From: Acidobacteriaceae bacterium
GTDB taxonomy: Bacteria > Acidobacteriota > Terriglobia > Terriglobales > Acidobacteriaceae
Direction of reading: 5' to 3'
Length of the DNA: 64,000 bases
NCBI GenBank assembly: GCA_003134655.1
Contig: PLBY01000147.1
Location: 74,684-138,683 of the forward strand
Shown here piece after piece: positions 1 through 7,313 of this stretch; position 1 is the first letter of the stretch, and every line of letters begins with the position of its first letter. The notes beneath the pieces were generated by a model. That model did no database searches. It was given only the letters and a program-made list of their open reading frames with translations, and was not told the origin of the DNA. The position numbers were made by a program, and so were the translations under genes.

Positions 1-741
1 CACACCGCTGATGTTGGCATTTCCGTCATGAACGGAGTGGAGGTGGCTAAAGACGCTGCCAAAGTCATTCTGCTGGAGAAGGATCTTGCGGTGTTGAACG
101 ACGGGGTGTATGAAGGGCGGCGCTCCTTCGCCAACATCATGAAGTACATCATCATGGGCACGAGCTCGAACTTCGGCAACATGTTCAGCATGGCTGGGGC
201 ATCGCTCTTCCTGCCCTTCCTGCCGATGCTGCCGACTCAAATTCTGCTGAACAACTTCCTCTATGACATTTCCCAGATCAGTATCCCTGGCGACAATGTC
301 GATCCCGCCCTGCTGCACCGGCCCAAGCGATGGCAAATCGGGTTCATTCGCCAGTTCATGATCATCATCGGTCCCATCAGCTCGATCTATGATTTCCTCA
401 CCTTCGGGGTACTCCTCTGGGTATTCCACGCTTCCACGAACGCGCCGCTATTTCACACTGGATGGTTCGTGGAATCCCTTGCAACCCAGACCCTCGTCAT
501 TCTTGTGATCCGGACGGCAGCCAATCCTCTAAAGAGTGGCCCCAGTCGGACGTTGCTGATCAGCGTGTTAGCTGTCGTCGCAGTCGCCGTAGCGCTCCCC
601 TATACGCCAGTCGGAACACTCTTGCGCTTTACCCCGCTACCAGTGTCGTTGTTGGGCACGATTACGGGTCTCGCCGTGACCTACCTGTTACTGGTACAGG
701 CCGTTAAGTCCTGGTTCTACCGGCGACACGCGCTGCTTTGA
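1..741 (+). CDS. mgtA: Magnesium-translocating P-type ATPase, C-terminal part (5' end outside window)
   Basis: This is the last 246 codons of a P3B-type ATPase that imports Mg2+ across the inner membrane. The frame is open from base 1, so the gene begins before the window. The visible part starts at the end of the P domain (ADVGISV, then KDAAKVILLEKDL), which is the conserved hinge before transmembrane helices 5 and 6. It continues with the MgtA/MgtB signature around residues 80-110 (LPTQILLNN, SIPGDNVD) and four further hydrophobic helices, and ends in a basic tail. The phosphorylation and nucleotide-binding domains lie upstream and cannot be checked. MgtA and MgtB cannot be told apart from this part. 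It is not obviously co-transcribed with the TetR gene 390 bp downstream. Confidence 0.9.
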   Translation, partial: HTADVGISVMNGVEVAKDAAKVILLEKDLAVLNDGVYEGRRSFANIMKYIIMGTSSNFGNMFSMAGASLFLPFLPMLPTQILLNNFLYDISQISIPGDNVDPALLHRPKRWQIGFIRQFMIIIGPISSIYDFLTFGVLLWVFHASTNAPLFHTGWFVESLATQTLVILVIRTAANPLKSGPSRTLLISVLAVVAVAVALPYTPVGTLLRFTPLPVSLLGTITGLAVTYLLLVQAVKSWFYRRHALL

Positions 742-1084
742 CAGAGACGCCCGTGCGTTTTAGCGGTGCTCCACTAGTTCTGCAGCCTCCGCCTCAGCTT
801 TGGTCTTGTGCACTGTCTCGTCCGGGTGGTTCGGCGGAGAGTAGATCGTATAAAGCTTCAGCATCGCCGCGCACTGATCGGCGTCTCCCATGTGGCGTCC
901 GGCCCTGACTGGCAGCAAAGCGCCAGGAGGCTGGTGGAGATTCTCATCACCGGTTCGCGGCCGGTCAAATAGACGCGCCTGGGGGCTTCTCGGGATGTGG
1001 TAATCCCCCGGACGCAAAAAGGAATCTCGAGTAAGTATTTGGTCAAGTTGCGCGAACATTCGGGCAGGATCGGGCAGGAGCAAC
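742..1084. other. Intergenic stretch without a convincing gene
   Basis: This stretch separates the ATPase from the TetR gene. A minus-strand frame of about 108 codons (760-1086, TTG start) ends in a plausible charged helix (KTKAEAEAAELVEHR). A second overlapping frame (858-1046) looks just as protein-like, which suggests a decayed gene rather than an intact one. If the minus-strand frame were real it would be divergent from the TetR gene and share its operator, but there is no Shine-Dalgarno sequence and I recognise no family. Confidence 0.3.
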
Positions 1085-1117
1085 AACGAACATCGTTCTT
1101 GACGAACGGTGTTCGTT
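1085..1117. promoter_or_regulatory. Near-perfect 33-bp palindrome, probable TetR operator
   Basis: The two arms each begin AACGAACA and differ from exact symmetry at only a few central positions. Within each arm a smaller GAACG/CGTTC inverted repeat is visible. The element lies directly upstream of the TetR-family start codon and covers the -35 box, which is the usual layout for autorepression by a TetR dimer or pair of dimers. Confidence 0.75.
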
Positions 1118-1127
1118 ACGCTACGCT
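1099..1127 (+). promoter_or_regulatory. Sigma-70-type promoter of the TetR/methyltransferase pair
   Basis: The -35 box is TTGACG (1099-1104), followed by a 17-bp spacer and the -10 box TACGCT (1122-1127). The -35 lies inside the palindrome. The predicted transcription start, about 7 nt after the -10 box, coincides with the ATG at 1134, so the mRNA may be leaderless. No Shine-Dalgarno sequence is present. Confidence 0.55.
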
Positions 1128-1133
1128 GTCTGT

Positions 1134-1871
1134 ATGAACGAGGGCGCGCCCCGCGAAATCGTAAGCCGCCGGAGTCGTCCGGCGAAGGCTCCCCTCAGCC
1201 GAGATGTCGTCGTCTCGACGGCTCTTGAAATCCTCGAACGAGAGGGTCTCTCTGGATTGAGCCTTCGGCGAGTGGCGGCCGCTTTAGACACTGGCGCGGC
1301 ATCGCTTTATGTGTACTTGGCGAATCTCGAAGAACTACATTCGCTGATGCTCGATCGGGCGCTTGGGGCGGTCAGACTGCCTAAGGCGCGCAGCTCCCCT
1401 TGGCGGGACCGGCTCAAGGCCCTTCTTCTCTCCTATTTTCGTGTCCTTTACGAGCGTCAGGGCTTGGCTCAAATTGCCATGTCGACGATCCCCTTCGGTC
1501 CCAATTCACTTCGGATTTGGGAGATGCTGCTTGGCCTGCTCAAAGAGGGCGGAGTGGAGGACATCAAAGCGGCGTGGGGCGTCGACCTTTTGACTCTTTA
1601 CGTCACGGCTATTGCTGCAGAGCGGAGCCTCCGACGTGAGAGTGGTCAAGTTTTGCGAAGAGTCGAGACCGCGCTCTCCACTGTCTCGGAGGAGGAATTC
1701 CCCCTTATATTCGCATTCAAAAAGGCATTGCTAGGCGGCGAGGGCGAGACCCGCGGCGCGTGGGCGTTAGACGTCATCATCGGGGGCATCGTTGGCGGCC
1801 CTGTCCCACATCGGAGCCCACGCGACTCATCCCGCAAAACCAAAGCGCGCGGTGGTCAGCACAAGAAATGA
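1134..1871 (+). CDS. TetR/AcrR-family transcriptional regulator
   Basis: A 245-residue ligand-responsive repressor. The N-terminal helix-turn-helix spans about residues 22-70 (LSRDVVVSTALEILEREG, then LSLRRVAAALDTGAASLYVY). The alpha-helical remainder resembles the tetracycline-repressor C-terminal class (TetR_C): a WRDRLKALLLSYF helix follows the DNA-binding domain. The C-terminus ends in a basic, probably disordered tail (SSRKTKARGGQHKK). The ATG sits at the predicted transcription start, without a ribosome-binding site. The downstream methyltransferase begins 72 nt after the stop, so the pair could be one transcript. The palindrome in the promoter argues for autoregulation. The ligand is unknown. 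Confidence 0.88.
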   Translation: MNEGAPREIVSRRSRPAKAPLSRDVVVSTALEILEREGLSGLSLRRVAAALDTGAASLYVYLANLEELHSLMLDRALGAVRLPKARSSPWRDRLKALLLSYFRVLYERQGLAQIAMSTIPFGPNSLRIWEMLLGLLKEGGVEDIKAAWGVDLLTLYVTAIAAERSLRRESGQVLRRVETALSTVSEEEFPLIFAFKKALLGGEGETRGAWALDVIIGGIVGGPVPHRSPRDSSRKTKARGGQHKK

Positions 1872-1943
1872 CGATGTTTGCACTGCCCGAAGCGGTGCAT
1901 GACTCTTGACTTTTCAGGATTTATACAAAACGGAGAATTCCTT

Positions 1944-2582
1944 ATGGAAAACAGAGAACTACCCATGCAGGATGCACCATCAACCCTTGCCGGCTTTACC
2001 AAAATCTATGCGGAGACCAATCCGCCGTGGGATATCGGCAAGCCGCAGCCGCCGTTCATAGCGGTCGCAGACCAAATTGTAAGTCCCGTGCTCGATGCCG
2101 GTTGTGGCACGGGCGGCACGTCCCTTTTCTTTGCCGCCCGGGGCGCAGAAGTGACAGGCGTCGATTTTGTGGAGGACGCGATCCGGAGCGCTCGGGCCAA
2201 GGCCGATGAGCGCGGCCTGAATGTAGAGTTCCTTGTGAAAGATGCCATGACACTAGGCGAGTGGGACAGGCGTTTCGCCAGTGTGATCGATAGCGGGTTA
2301 TTTCATATCTACGCTGGAGACGAACGGCGGCGCTATGTACAAGGGTTGGCGCACGTTCTCGAACCGGGCGGTCGACTCTTTTTGTATAGCTTCAACGATG
2401 ACGCATCGTGGCCAGGCGGCGGGGTGTCCCGGCAGCAGTTGTACGACGCCTTCTCCGACGGTTGGGAGTTTGAATCGCTGGAGTTGGCCGGCGGCGAGGT
2501 GAATCCGGCGTTCGAGGCGGAGTTTCCCGGAAAATTTGCCGACATGAAAATGTGGTTCGCGATCATCCGCCGGAAGGAGTGA
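1944..2582 (+). CDS. Class I SAM-dependent methyltransferase, TPMT-like
   Basis: A soluble methyltransferase of 212 residues from the chosen start. Motif I is VLDAGCGTGG, motif II lies around VTGVDFVEDAI, and a late-strand motif LEPGGRLFLYSF follows. The segment PPWDIGKPQP near residue 30 is typical of thiopurine-S-methyltransferase-like small-molecule methyltransferases. The start at 1944 (MENRELPMQD) has GGAG 8 nt upstream. A longer reading from TTG 1878 adds 22 residues that look like untranslated DNA. Being placed behind a TetR repressor suggests a detoxification or resistance role, but the substrate cannot be inferred. Confidence 0.85.
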   Translation: MENRELPMQDAPSTLAGFTKIYAETNPPWDIGKPQPPFIAVADQIVSPVLDAGCGTGGTSLFFAARGAEVTGVDFVEDAIRSARAKADERGLNVEFLVKDAMTLGEWDRRFASVIDSGLFHIYAGDERRRYVQGLAHVLEPGGRLFLYSFNDDASWPGGGVSRQQLYDAFSDGWEFESLELAGGEVNPAFEAEFPGKFADMKMWFAIIRRKE

Positions 2583-2988
2583 GCTCGGGCACCACCGTCT
2601 CCGGCACGTGGCTCGACTCCAATGAATGGAACCATGACTCTGAAGATATGAGCTGATCAGCATCGTTCTCTCCACTTTGGTCGGCGGAATGTATTGGGGG
2701 CCATGGGTGGCTTTGAGTAGGTCCATGCGCACGTTCAATCCGGAAGTCTCTCTCGATATCGTGGACCGGGCGGCAGCCCCGCAGGGCTTGCCGGCCTTTG
2801 TTTGGCCCTTACAGCGCGAATCACGGTTCTCAGATGTCATTTTCAAGCTCTGGGTGGGATTTTAGATAGTCGGAGAGGCGACGATAATATTCCTCCACGA
2901 GCATCGCGCGTCTGGAGCACTCCTCCGAGACTTCGCCCTTCGAGCCCACGAGACATGAGTAGGCACAACAACCCACCGAATTGCTAGT
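2583..2988. other. Convergent intergenic region, no gene supported
   Basis: About 400 bp lie between the methyltransferase and the convergent nucleotidyltransferase gene. A short minus-strand peptide near 2775-2846 carries a Cys-containing motif (RCKGQTKAGKPCGAAA) like the first half of small zinc-knuckle proteins, but the second half is missing. I treat it at most as a gene relic. I saw no terminator with a T-run. Confidence 0.3.
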
Positions 2989-4353
2989 CTAGAGATGCCG
3001 ATGTACTCTCGCCCGATTTAGCCATAACCAACGCGGGATCTCGCACAGATATCGCAGCCCAGCGAGAGCATGAAAAATACTACGCCGTACCACAAGCTGG
3101 TGTTTCCAGTAGCCTGCATTCAGAACGAGCGATGGATTGCGCCGTACGGAGGAAACAATGCGTGAAAGGCGCGAGAGCGGCAGTGCCCCTTTTAGGTCGA
3201 CCGCCTTCCTTGGCGTTGTATCCGCTTCATATTGGTTTTGGAGGAATAGAACAAGTTTCGACCTTGGGAACAAGGCGAACTGGTATGCCGGCAGCTCGCA
3301 AAAGGCGTAAAGGCGCGCATATTTCTCAATCCATACCCGGGGCCCAGGACGAATTCTCGCACCCCACGCGCGAACCATCGGAGGCAGGGGGGATGCAAAG
3401 AGTTTAGCCGCCAGTTCGCAAACTAGGACAACGAACTCTCGCAGCATCAGGCTGTCGCCGACCCGCTGCTCGATTCGGTTCCAGAACGCCGTGTCGTGCG
3501 CCCGTCGTTTCAGAAAATATCCGATTTCGAAGAAACATGACATGCGGACCCACTGACCGAACAAGTGTTGACACGCATGCACGACCTGTAGCACGAACGC
3601 ATCTTCATCGGTCAGAGCGGGAAAGGCAAATCCGTTCCACTCATGCGTTTTGGCTCGGCTCACGATGAATAGGTTCGGAAGTGATGGCAGTCGGTGCAGG
3701 TCGCTATACCAGACATCCAGGTGCAACTCAACCGCATGGGGCGCGTCTGCGGAGTAGTGTCTGCCGCTTCGCGAGGGCGCTGCCGCACCCGGCATAACAA
3801 AGATAAATTCCTGGCTTGAAGGTGAATCCTTCGGAGCGTAACCAGCACCGACCAACACCCGTTGCGCCACCGAGAGGGACTGAGCATCTACCAGATAGTC
3901 AAAGTCGCCCTGATGGCGCAGAGGAGCATACGGACAGAACTCAGGAACAAGCGAAAGCCCTTTCAGCACCACATAGCCAATCCCCGCATCGTTAAACCTG
4001 TGGTTAAGGGCGTCGAGCCGCCGGGACATGTCTTCAACGCGGCCCTGGTTCGCCGTGAAATTTGTTTCCAGACGAGACAAGAGTGCGGTGGGGATCACGT
4101 CTGCCGAATTCGTATCCTTGAGTTTTTGTAAGAAGTAGAAGGCGAGGCCAGTGTCGTCGAGCCACAGGAGGACTCTCTCCCAATCTCGATGACTGACTCT
4201 TTCGAGAGCAGGGATGCTGTCGCAAGGGCCCGAGAAACTCAGGAATTTGACGATGTTGTCGGCCAGAATTTGCTTCACGGCCGCACTCCCCAAGGCTGTC
4301 CCCGTGAGGACCGACCTGTTCTGGAACAATTCACTAGGCCCCCCTGATACCAT
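2989..4353 (-). CDS. Nucleotidyltransferase-family protein (NTP_transf_5-like)
   Basis: A 454-residue cytosolic protein of the uncharacterised nucleotidyltransferase family often found near exopolysaccharide and peptide-modification loci. The core is visible at about residues 120-180: GIGYVVLKGLSL, then RHQGDFDYLVD, the family's version of the GS...D-x-D nucleotidyltransferase site. Histidine- and Trp-rich helices follow (AVELHLDVWYSDLHR, FVLQVVHACQHLFGQW). The assigned ATG lacks a clear Shine-Dalgarno sequence, so the true start may be some residues further in. It is separated from the polysaccharide locus by more than 12 kb but has the same orientation. The substrate is unknown. Confidence 0.75.
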   Translation of the reverse strand: MVSGGPSELFQNRSVLTGTALGSAAVKQILADNIVKFLSFSGPCDSIPALERVSHRDWERVLLWLDDTGLAFYFLQKLKDTNSADVIPTALLSRLETNFTANQGRVEDMSRRLDALNHRFNDAGIGYVVLKGLSLVPEFCPYAPLRHQGDFDYLVDAQSLSVAQRVLVGAGYAPKDSPSSQEFIFVMPGAAAPSRSGRHYSADAPHAVELHLDVWYSDLHRLPSLPNLFIVSRAKTHEWNGFAFPALTDEDAFVLQVVHACQHLFGQWVRMSCFFEIGYFLKRRAHDTAFWNRIEQRVGDSLMLREFVVLVCELAAKLFASPLPPMVRAWGARIRPGPRVWIEKYARLYAFCELPAYQFALFPRSKLVLFLQNQYEADTTPRKAVDLKGALPLSRLSRIVSSVRRNPSLVLNAGYWKHQLVVRRSIFHALAGLRYLCEIPRWLWLNRARVHRHL

Positions 4354-4970
4354 CTGGCGAATCGAGTCTTCGGAAATGAAAAACCAGGACGGCGGGCAAT
4401 TGGCAAGCTTCCGTGAATCGATCGGATTTGCCGGCGCGCGAAGATGAGCTTCTCTGGTTCCTCAAGCCACAGAGGCGGTCAGCCCAATATGCTGATCGGC
4501 CTGACTGAGCTTCATCTTTGGGAAACCAGACAGAGCTCTCCAAACTGCGCCCCTGACGATTTCGCACAATTGAAGATCGATCATTTTCGGGTTTGTGGTT
4601 GCTTTGAAATCAACCTCGTCGCATAACTTAGCTTTGGCGCCGGATGAACTTGTCACAAAATGGTCACATTATTGTTAAAAATGATCCATTTGGAGGGATC
4701 CGTTTTCGGTTCGAGACCTAAACCCTGGCGCTGAGGAGGCCGCCAAGAACGATCTGTCCGACATTCAGGCGCGTTCGCACGAGTGCGACGGCCAGGAGCG
4801 GAAGCGTCCGCGCACGGCGCAGATTGGAGCATCGCCCGCCGCGGGAGATTTTGGCTGATTTGGCGAAGCTGGAGGCGGAGACTCAGCAGGGGGTTCGAGG
4901 GGAAGTGCTGTTGGTGCGAGCCGAGTTATCGTCCCCGGAGCGGGAGATTCGATCGTGGACGGGGCTGAAC
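4354..4970. other. Long non-coding stretch at the left flank of the recombination island
   Basis: No intact gene is apparent in about 600 bp. Near 4824-4920 (+) a short frame reads PPREILADLAKLEAE, reminiscent of the C-terminal coiled coil of type I restriction HsdM subunits, and may be a relic. At about 4649-4665 there is a direct repeat of GTCAC six bases apart in an AT-rich patch (followed by TTGTTAAAAATG). This patch would be a sensible promoter region for one of the flanking genes, but I cannot fix boxes with confidence. Confidence 0.3.
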
Positions 4971-5210
4971 TTAAGATTCTTTGACCCTGGCCTTCTGCTT
5001 GGCAACCAAGCGCTGCATAAACTTAGGCCCGTCCTTCTTGTAGGCCTCAATACCTTCGTTTAGCAGCATCTCACAGACTTGTGTGATAGTCCGCTGTTCC
5101 TCGTCAGCGATTCGCTGAATGTCTCGTCTCAGCTCCGGGTCGACTCGAAATACCAAAAAACCTGTCCTCGCCACCCCTGAAATATATCTTCGTAATCGAA
5201 TTTTGAGCAA
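4971..5210 (-). CDS. Small ribbon-helix-helix-like protein, divergent from the recombination operon
   Basis: Up to 79 residues. The core FRVDPELRRDIQRIADEEQ reads as the beta strand plus helix A of a CopG/Arc-type ribbon-helix-helix fold. It is followed by TITQVCEMLLNEGIEAY as helix B and a basic tail (LVAKQKARVKES). The start is uncertain: TTG 5210 gives the longest form, GTG 5174 is next, and TTG 5156 is best supported because GAGGACAGG lies just upstream. The gene is divergent from the five-gene operon at 5275, with a perfect inverted repeat in the 65-bp gap. The natural reading is a dimeric repressor of itself and the operon. No toxin gene is adjacent, so an antitoxin role is unsupported. 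Confidence 0.65.
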   Translation of the reverse strand: MLKIRLRRYISGVARTGFLVFRVDPELRRDIQRIADEEQRTITQVCEMLLNEGIEAYKKDGPKFMQRLVAKQKARVKES

Positions 5211-5222
5211 CGCAAATCGATA

Positions 5223-5251
5223 TTGCGTCTTAGTGTATTACATGTTATACT
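5223..5251 (+). promoter_or_regulatory. Candidate promoter of the recombination operon
   Basis: A good -10 hexamer TATACT (5246-5251) lies 17 bp from a poor -35 (TTGCGT, 5223-5228). The -10 falls inside the inverted repeat at 5234-5260, so a bound regulator would block RNA polymerase. The first gene has a strong Shine-Dalgarno sequence (AAGGAGG, 5264-5270) four bases before its ATG. Confidence 0.5.
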
Positions 5252-5260
5252 TGTAATACA
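5234..5260. promoter_or_regulatory. Perfect 9-9-9 inverted repeat, probable operator
   Basis: TGTATTACA and TGTAATACA are exact reverse complements separated by nine bases (TGTTATACT). The element sits in the divergent gap between the ribbon-helix-helix gene and the recombination operon, over the candidate -10 box. The symmetry and spacing suit two dimers of a small regulator on one helical face. Confidence 0.75.
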
Positions 5261-5274
5261 TCCAAGGAGGCCGA

Positions 5275-6075
5275 ATGCGTCAGGCAGATGCTGTTAACAA
5301 CGGATCAGGTCGCACTGTTCAACCTAACCAAAAACTCCTCCGGGAAAACTTGAGCCGAGCAAGAAGGGCGCTCGGGAAAGCTTTTGTGACACGCACCAAA
5401 GCTCCTTTGGAAGTCTTAACGCGAGAATTTGGTTTTTCGCTGAGCAACGGAGATCTTCAGATTATCAACAGCAGCTGGTACGTCACACACACCGGCCTGA
5501 TCGGACTGGCGCGCCGCAGGAAATGCCGTGGAATCCACGTTGAGGCCGTCGATTCACTTTGTGATTCTGCGGCGAGTCGGTTTGTACTGAAGGCAACGGT
5601 GTACCCGTCCAAGGGCTCCTCCGGTTTTGTCGGTTACGGTGACGCCGACCCTTCCAATGTCTCTTTCCTTGTCCACGGCGCCGAGATGCGCGTCGCTGAA
5701 ACTCGCGCCGTGAACCGAGCTCTGCGCAAAGCTTATGGAATCGGCATCTGCTCGGTCGAGGAGATAGGCTCCTTCGCTGAACCTCGCCAACCATCTCCGG
5801 AGTCGAAGAAGTTACCTCCGAAACCGTCCAACGGAAATGGCGGTCGTACGGTTCGCGACCGACTCTGCCAGGAAATCCGCCAGCATCAGCTCGATCCCAA
5901 CCTAGTCAAGTCCTATGCCACTGACTTCTGTGGAGTAAAGACCCTGCGCGAAGCCACCCGCGAACAGGTAGAAGCCTTCCTTGTTCACCTGGCGGACTGG
6001 GCTGAGAAGGACCGCAACGCCCTCCTCTGCCAGCTCAACAGCTACCTCGGCCAGAAAGAGGAAGGTGCCGCATGA
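5275..6075 (+). CDS. Rad52/ERF-like single-strand annealing protein candidate
   Basis: A 266-residue protein, first in a coupled operon. The N-terminal domain (about 20-170) contains VGYGDADPSNVS at 119-130 and RVAETRAVNRALRKAYGIGI at 139-158. This combination, a G-x-GDA turn followed by a helix rich in AETRA.NRALR, is typical of phage-type ssDNA-annealing and related recombination proteins with a Rad52-like fold. A proline- and Asn-rich linker (170-190) leads to a helical C-terminal domain (SYATDFCGVKTLREATREQV) that resembles the C-terminal helical domains of such proteins. The strong AAGGAGG site fixes the start. The stop overlaps the next start by ATGA. Its partners (ssDNA-binding-like and exonuclease-like) support the call, but the fold is inferred. 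Confidence 0.55.
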   Translation: MRQADAVNNGSGRTVQPNQKLLRENLSRARRALGKAFVTRTKAPLEVLTREFGFSLSNGDLQIINSSWYVTHTGLIGLARRRKCRGIHVEAVDSLCDSAASRFVLKATVYPSKGSSGFVGYGDADPSNVSFLVHGAEMRVAETRAVNRALRKAYGIGICSVEEIGSFAEPRQPSPESKKLPPKPSNGNGGRTVRDRLCQEIRQHQLDPNLVKSYATDFCGVKTLREATREQVEAFLVHLADWAEKDRNALLCQLNSYLGQKEEGAA

Positions 6076-6500
6076 AACGCCAGATCAACGGACTAAACGC
6101 CGCCGATCGCTGTGCCACGAACCAGATCCCCGACGGAGTCTTTTTCGTGCGGGTGCAACGAGTCAAATTTCAGCGGCAGGCACAGAAGCCTTACTACACG
6201 CTGGCGCTGAGCATCCTTGAACCTAGCCGGTTTGCTGGGCATATCCTTTCGAGTCGCCTCTATTGCTCCCCGAAAGCCCTGTGGAAGCTGAACTGGTTTC
6301 TTCGCGACTTCGGCTACGACCCCGAGCTTCTCGGCCGCGACGAAGTCGACGAGACCCAACTCGTAGGTCTGAAGGGCGTGGTCAAGATCAGTTACATCGT
6401 CTTCAACGGCGCTTCCCTCCTCCGGCTCGACGGCTTCGCTCCGGCCGGCCGTTGGGAAGAACTTTCACCCGCAAACCTGGACAATCCGCAGGTGGCCTGA
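6072..6500 (+). CDS. DUF669-like ssDNA-binding protein candidate
   Basis: A 142-residue, probably beta-rich protein encoded between the annealing and nuclease candidates. It overlaps the upstream gene by ATGA and the downstream one by a single base (TGATG), so translation is coupled. The pattern IPDGVFFVRVQRVKF, then YYTLALSILEPSRFAGHILS, then LVGLKGVVKISYIV resembles phage DUF669 proteins (P-x-G-x-Y x-V-x-V ... L-x-I ... G-R ... L-x-G-K). Those proteins sit in replication/recombination modules and are thought to bind ssDNA through an OB-like fold. No catalytic motif is visible. The assignment rests on this pattern and on context. Confidence 0.5.
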   Translation: MKRQINGLNAADRCATNQIPDGVFFVRVQRVKFQRQAQKPYYTLALSILEPSRFAGHILSSRLYCSPKALWKLNWFLRDFGYDPELLGRDEVDETQLVGLKGVVKISYIVFNGASLLRLDGFAPAGRWEELSPANLDNPQVA

Positions 6501-7303
6501 TGACCTACAGCTACACCCAGATCAGCCAGTACCTCACCTGCCCGCGACGCTACCGGCATCGCTACCTCGATGGCTGGAAGGAGAAGGATACCCGGGCGGC
6601 GATGCTGTTTGGTCGCGCCTTCGAACAAGCCCTGGGTGCACTGTTTCGCCGGGAAGATCCCGGAGCAGTCCTGTTCTCTGAGTGGTCTGCCTGCCAGAGC
6701 CAGGACTTGCACTACTCCAACCGAGACTCTTGGGATCGCATGCTCCGCCAAGGACTGATGCTGTTAACCCGGTTCTGCCAGGACAATCGGATTGAGGTCC
6801 AACAGCCTCAACGCAATCTGCAGATCAAGTTCGCCCGGCCCATGAACGACAAGAACGACTTCGTCGCCTACATCGATGCCATCGGGAAACTCGACGGGAG
6901 GCGATGTTTACTCGAGTGGAAGACCAGTTCCAGCCGATACCCGGAAGAACCTGAAGGACTGCTGTCTCTGGATCCGCAGCTGGTCTGCTACTCGTGGATC
7001 ACGGGCATTGCGGAGGTAGCCCAGATCGTATTCGTCCGCAAGAGTCTGGTCGAGGTGCAGTACCTGCGCACCACCATCACCGACGAACAGCGCCGGGAGT
7101 TTGGCCGGTTGGTGGAAAGCACGATTCGCCGAATCGAGTCTGCAGACTTTCCGGCCCACAGTGGCATCCGCTTTCCCCAGAACCCTTGCAGCACCTGTCC
7201 GTATGTGGGCCTCTGTCTTGGCAAGCAGGAAATGATTGACGCCGTCGTGGTACGGCGTCCAGGAGCTGACAGCCTTGATTGGCTTGACGAGCTTAATTAC
7301 TGA
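6500..7303 (+). CDS. RecB/Cas4-type PD-(D/E)XK exonuclease with Fe-S cysteines
   Basis: A 267-residue nuclease. The N-terminus (SYTQISQYLTCPRRYRHRYL) is the classic opening of the PDDEXK_1 family, followed by LFGRAFEQAL. The catalytic core is AYIDAIGKLDG followed by LLEWKTSS, giving the D...ExK triad. Four cysteines, C14 and C230, C233, C239 (NPCSTCPYVGLC), match the one-plus-three 4Fe-4S arrangement of AddB and Cas4. The start ATG at 6500 overlaps the previous stop; a longer reading from 6263 would overlap the whole end of that gene and is not credible. No cas1 or cas2 gene is near, so a CRISPR role is unlikely. Resection of DNA ends for the upstream annealing protein is the likely job. Confidence 0.8.
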   Translation: MTYSYTQISQYLTCPRRYRHRYLDGWKEKDTRAAMLFGRAFEQALGALFRREDPGAVLFSEWSACQSQDLHYSNRDSWDRMLRQGLMLLTRFCQDNRIEVQQPQRNLQIKFARPMNDKNDFVAYIDAIGKLDGRRCLLEWKTSSSRYPEEPEGLLSLDPQLVCYSWITGIAEVAQIVFVRKSLVEVQYLRTTITDEQRREFGRLVESTIRRIESADFPAHSGIRFPQNPCSTCPYVGLCLGKQEMIDAVVVRRPGADSLDWLDELNY

Positions 7304-7313
7304 GTATCCGCCG

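Noticed and set aside
2298..2846. Minus-strand frame with a Cys motif (RCKGQTKAGKPCGAAA)
   Set aside because: Only the first half of the zinc-knuckle pattern is present, and the rest is antisense to the methyltransferase. At most it is a relic.
4824..5063. Possible HsdM C-terminal fragment (PPREILADLAKLEAE)
   Set aside because: It is too short and carries no methylase motifs. It may be chance similarity to a coiled coil.
6500..7303. CRISPR Cas4 interpretation of the nuclease
   Set aside because: No cas1, cas2 or repeat array is visible in the window. Operon partners are recombination-like.
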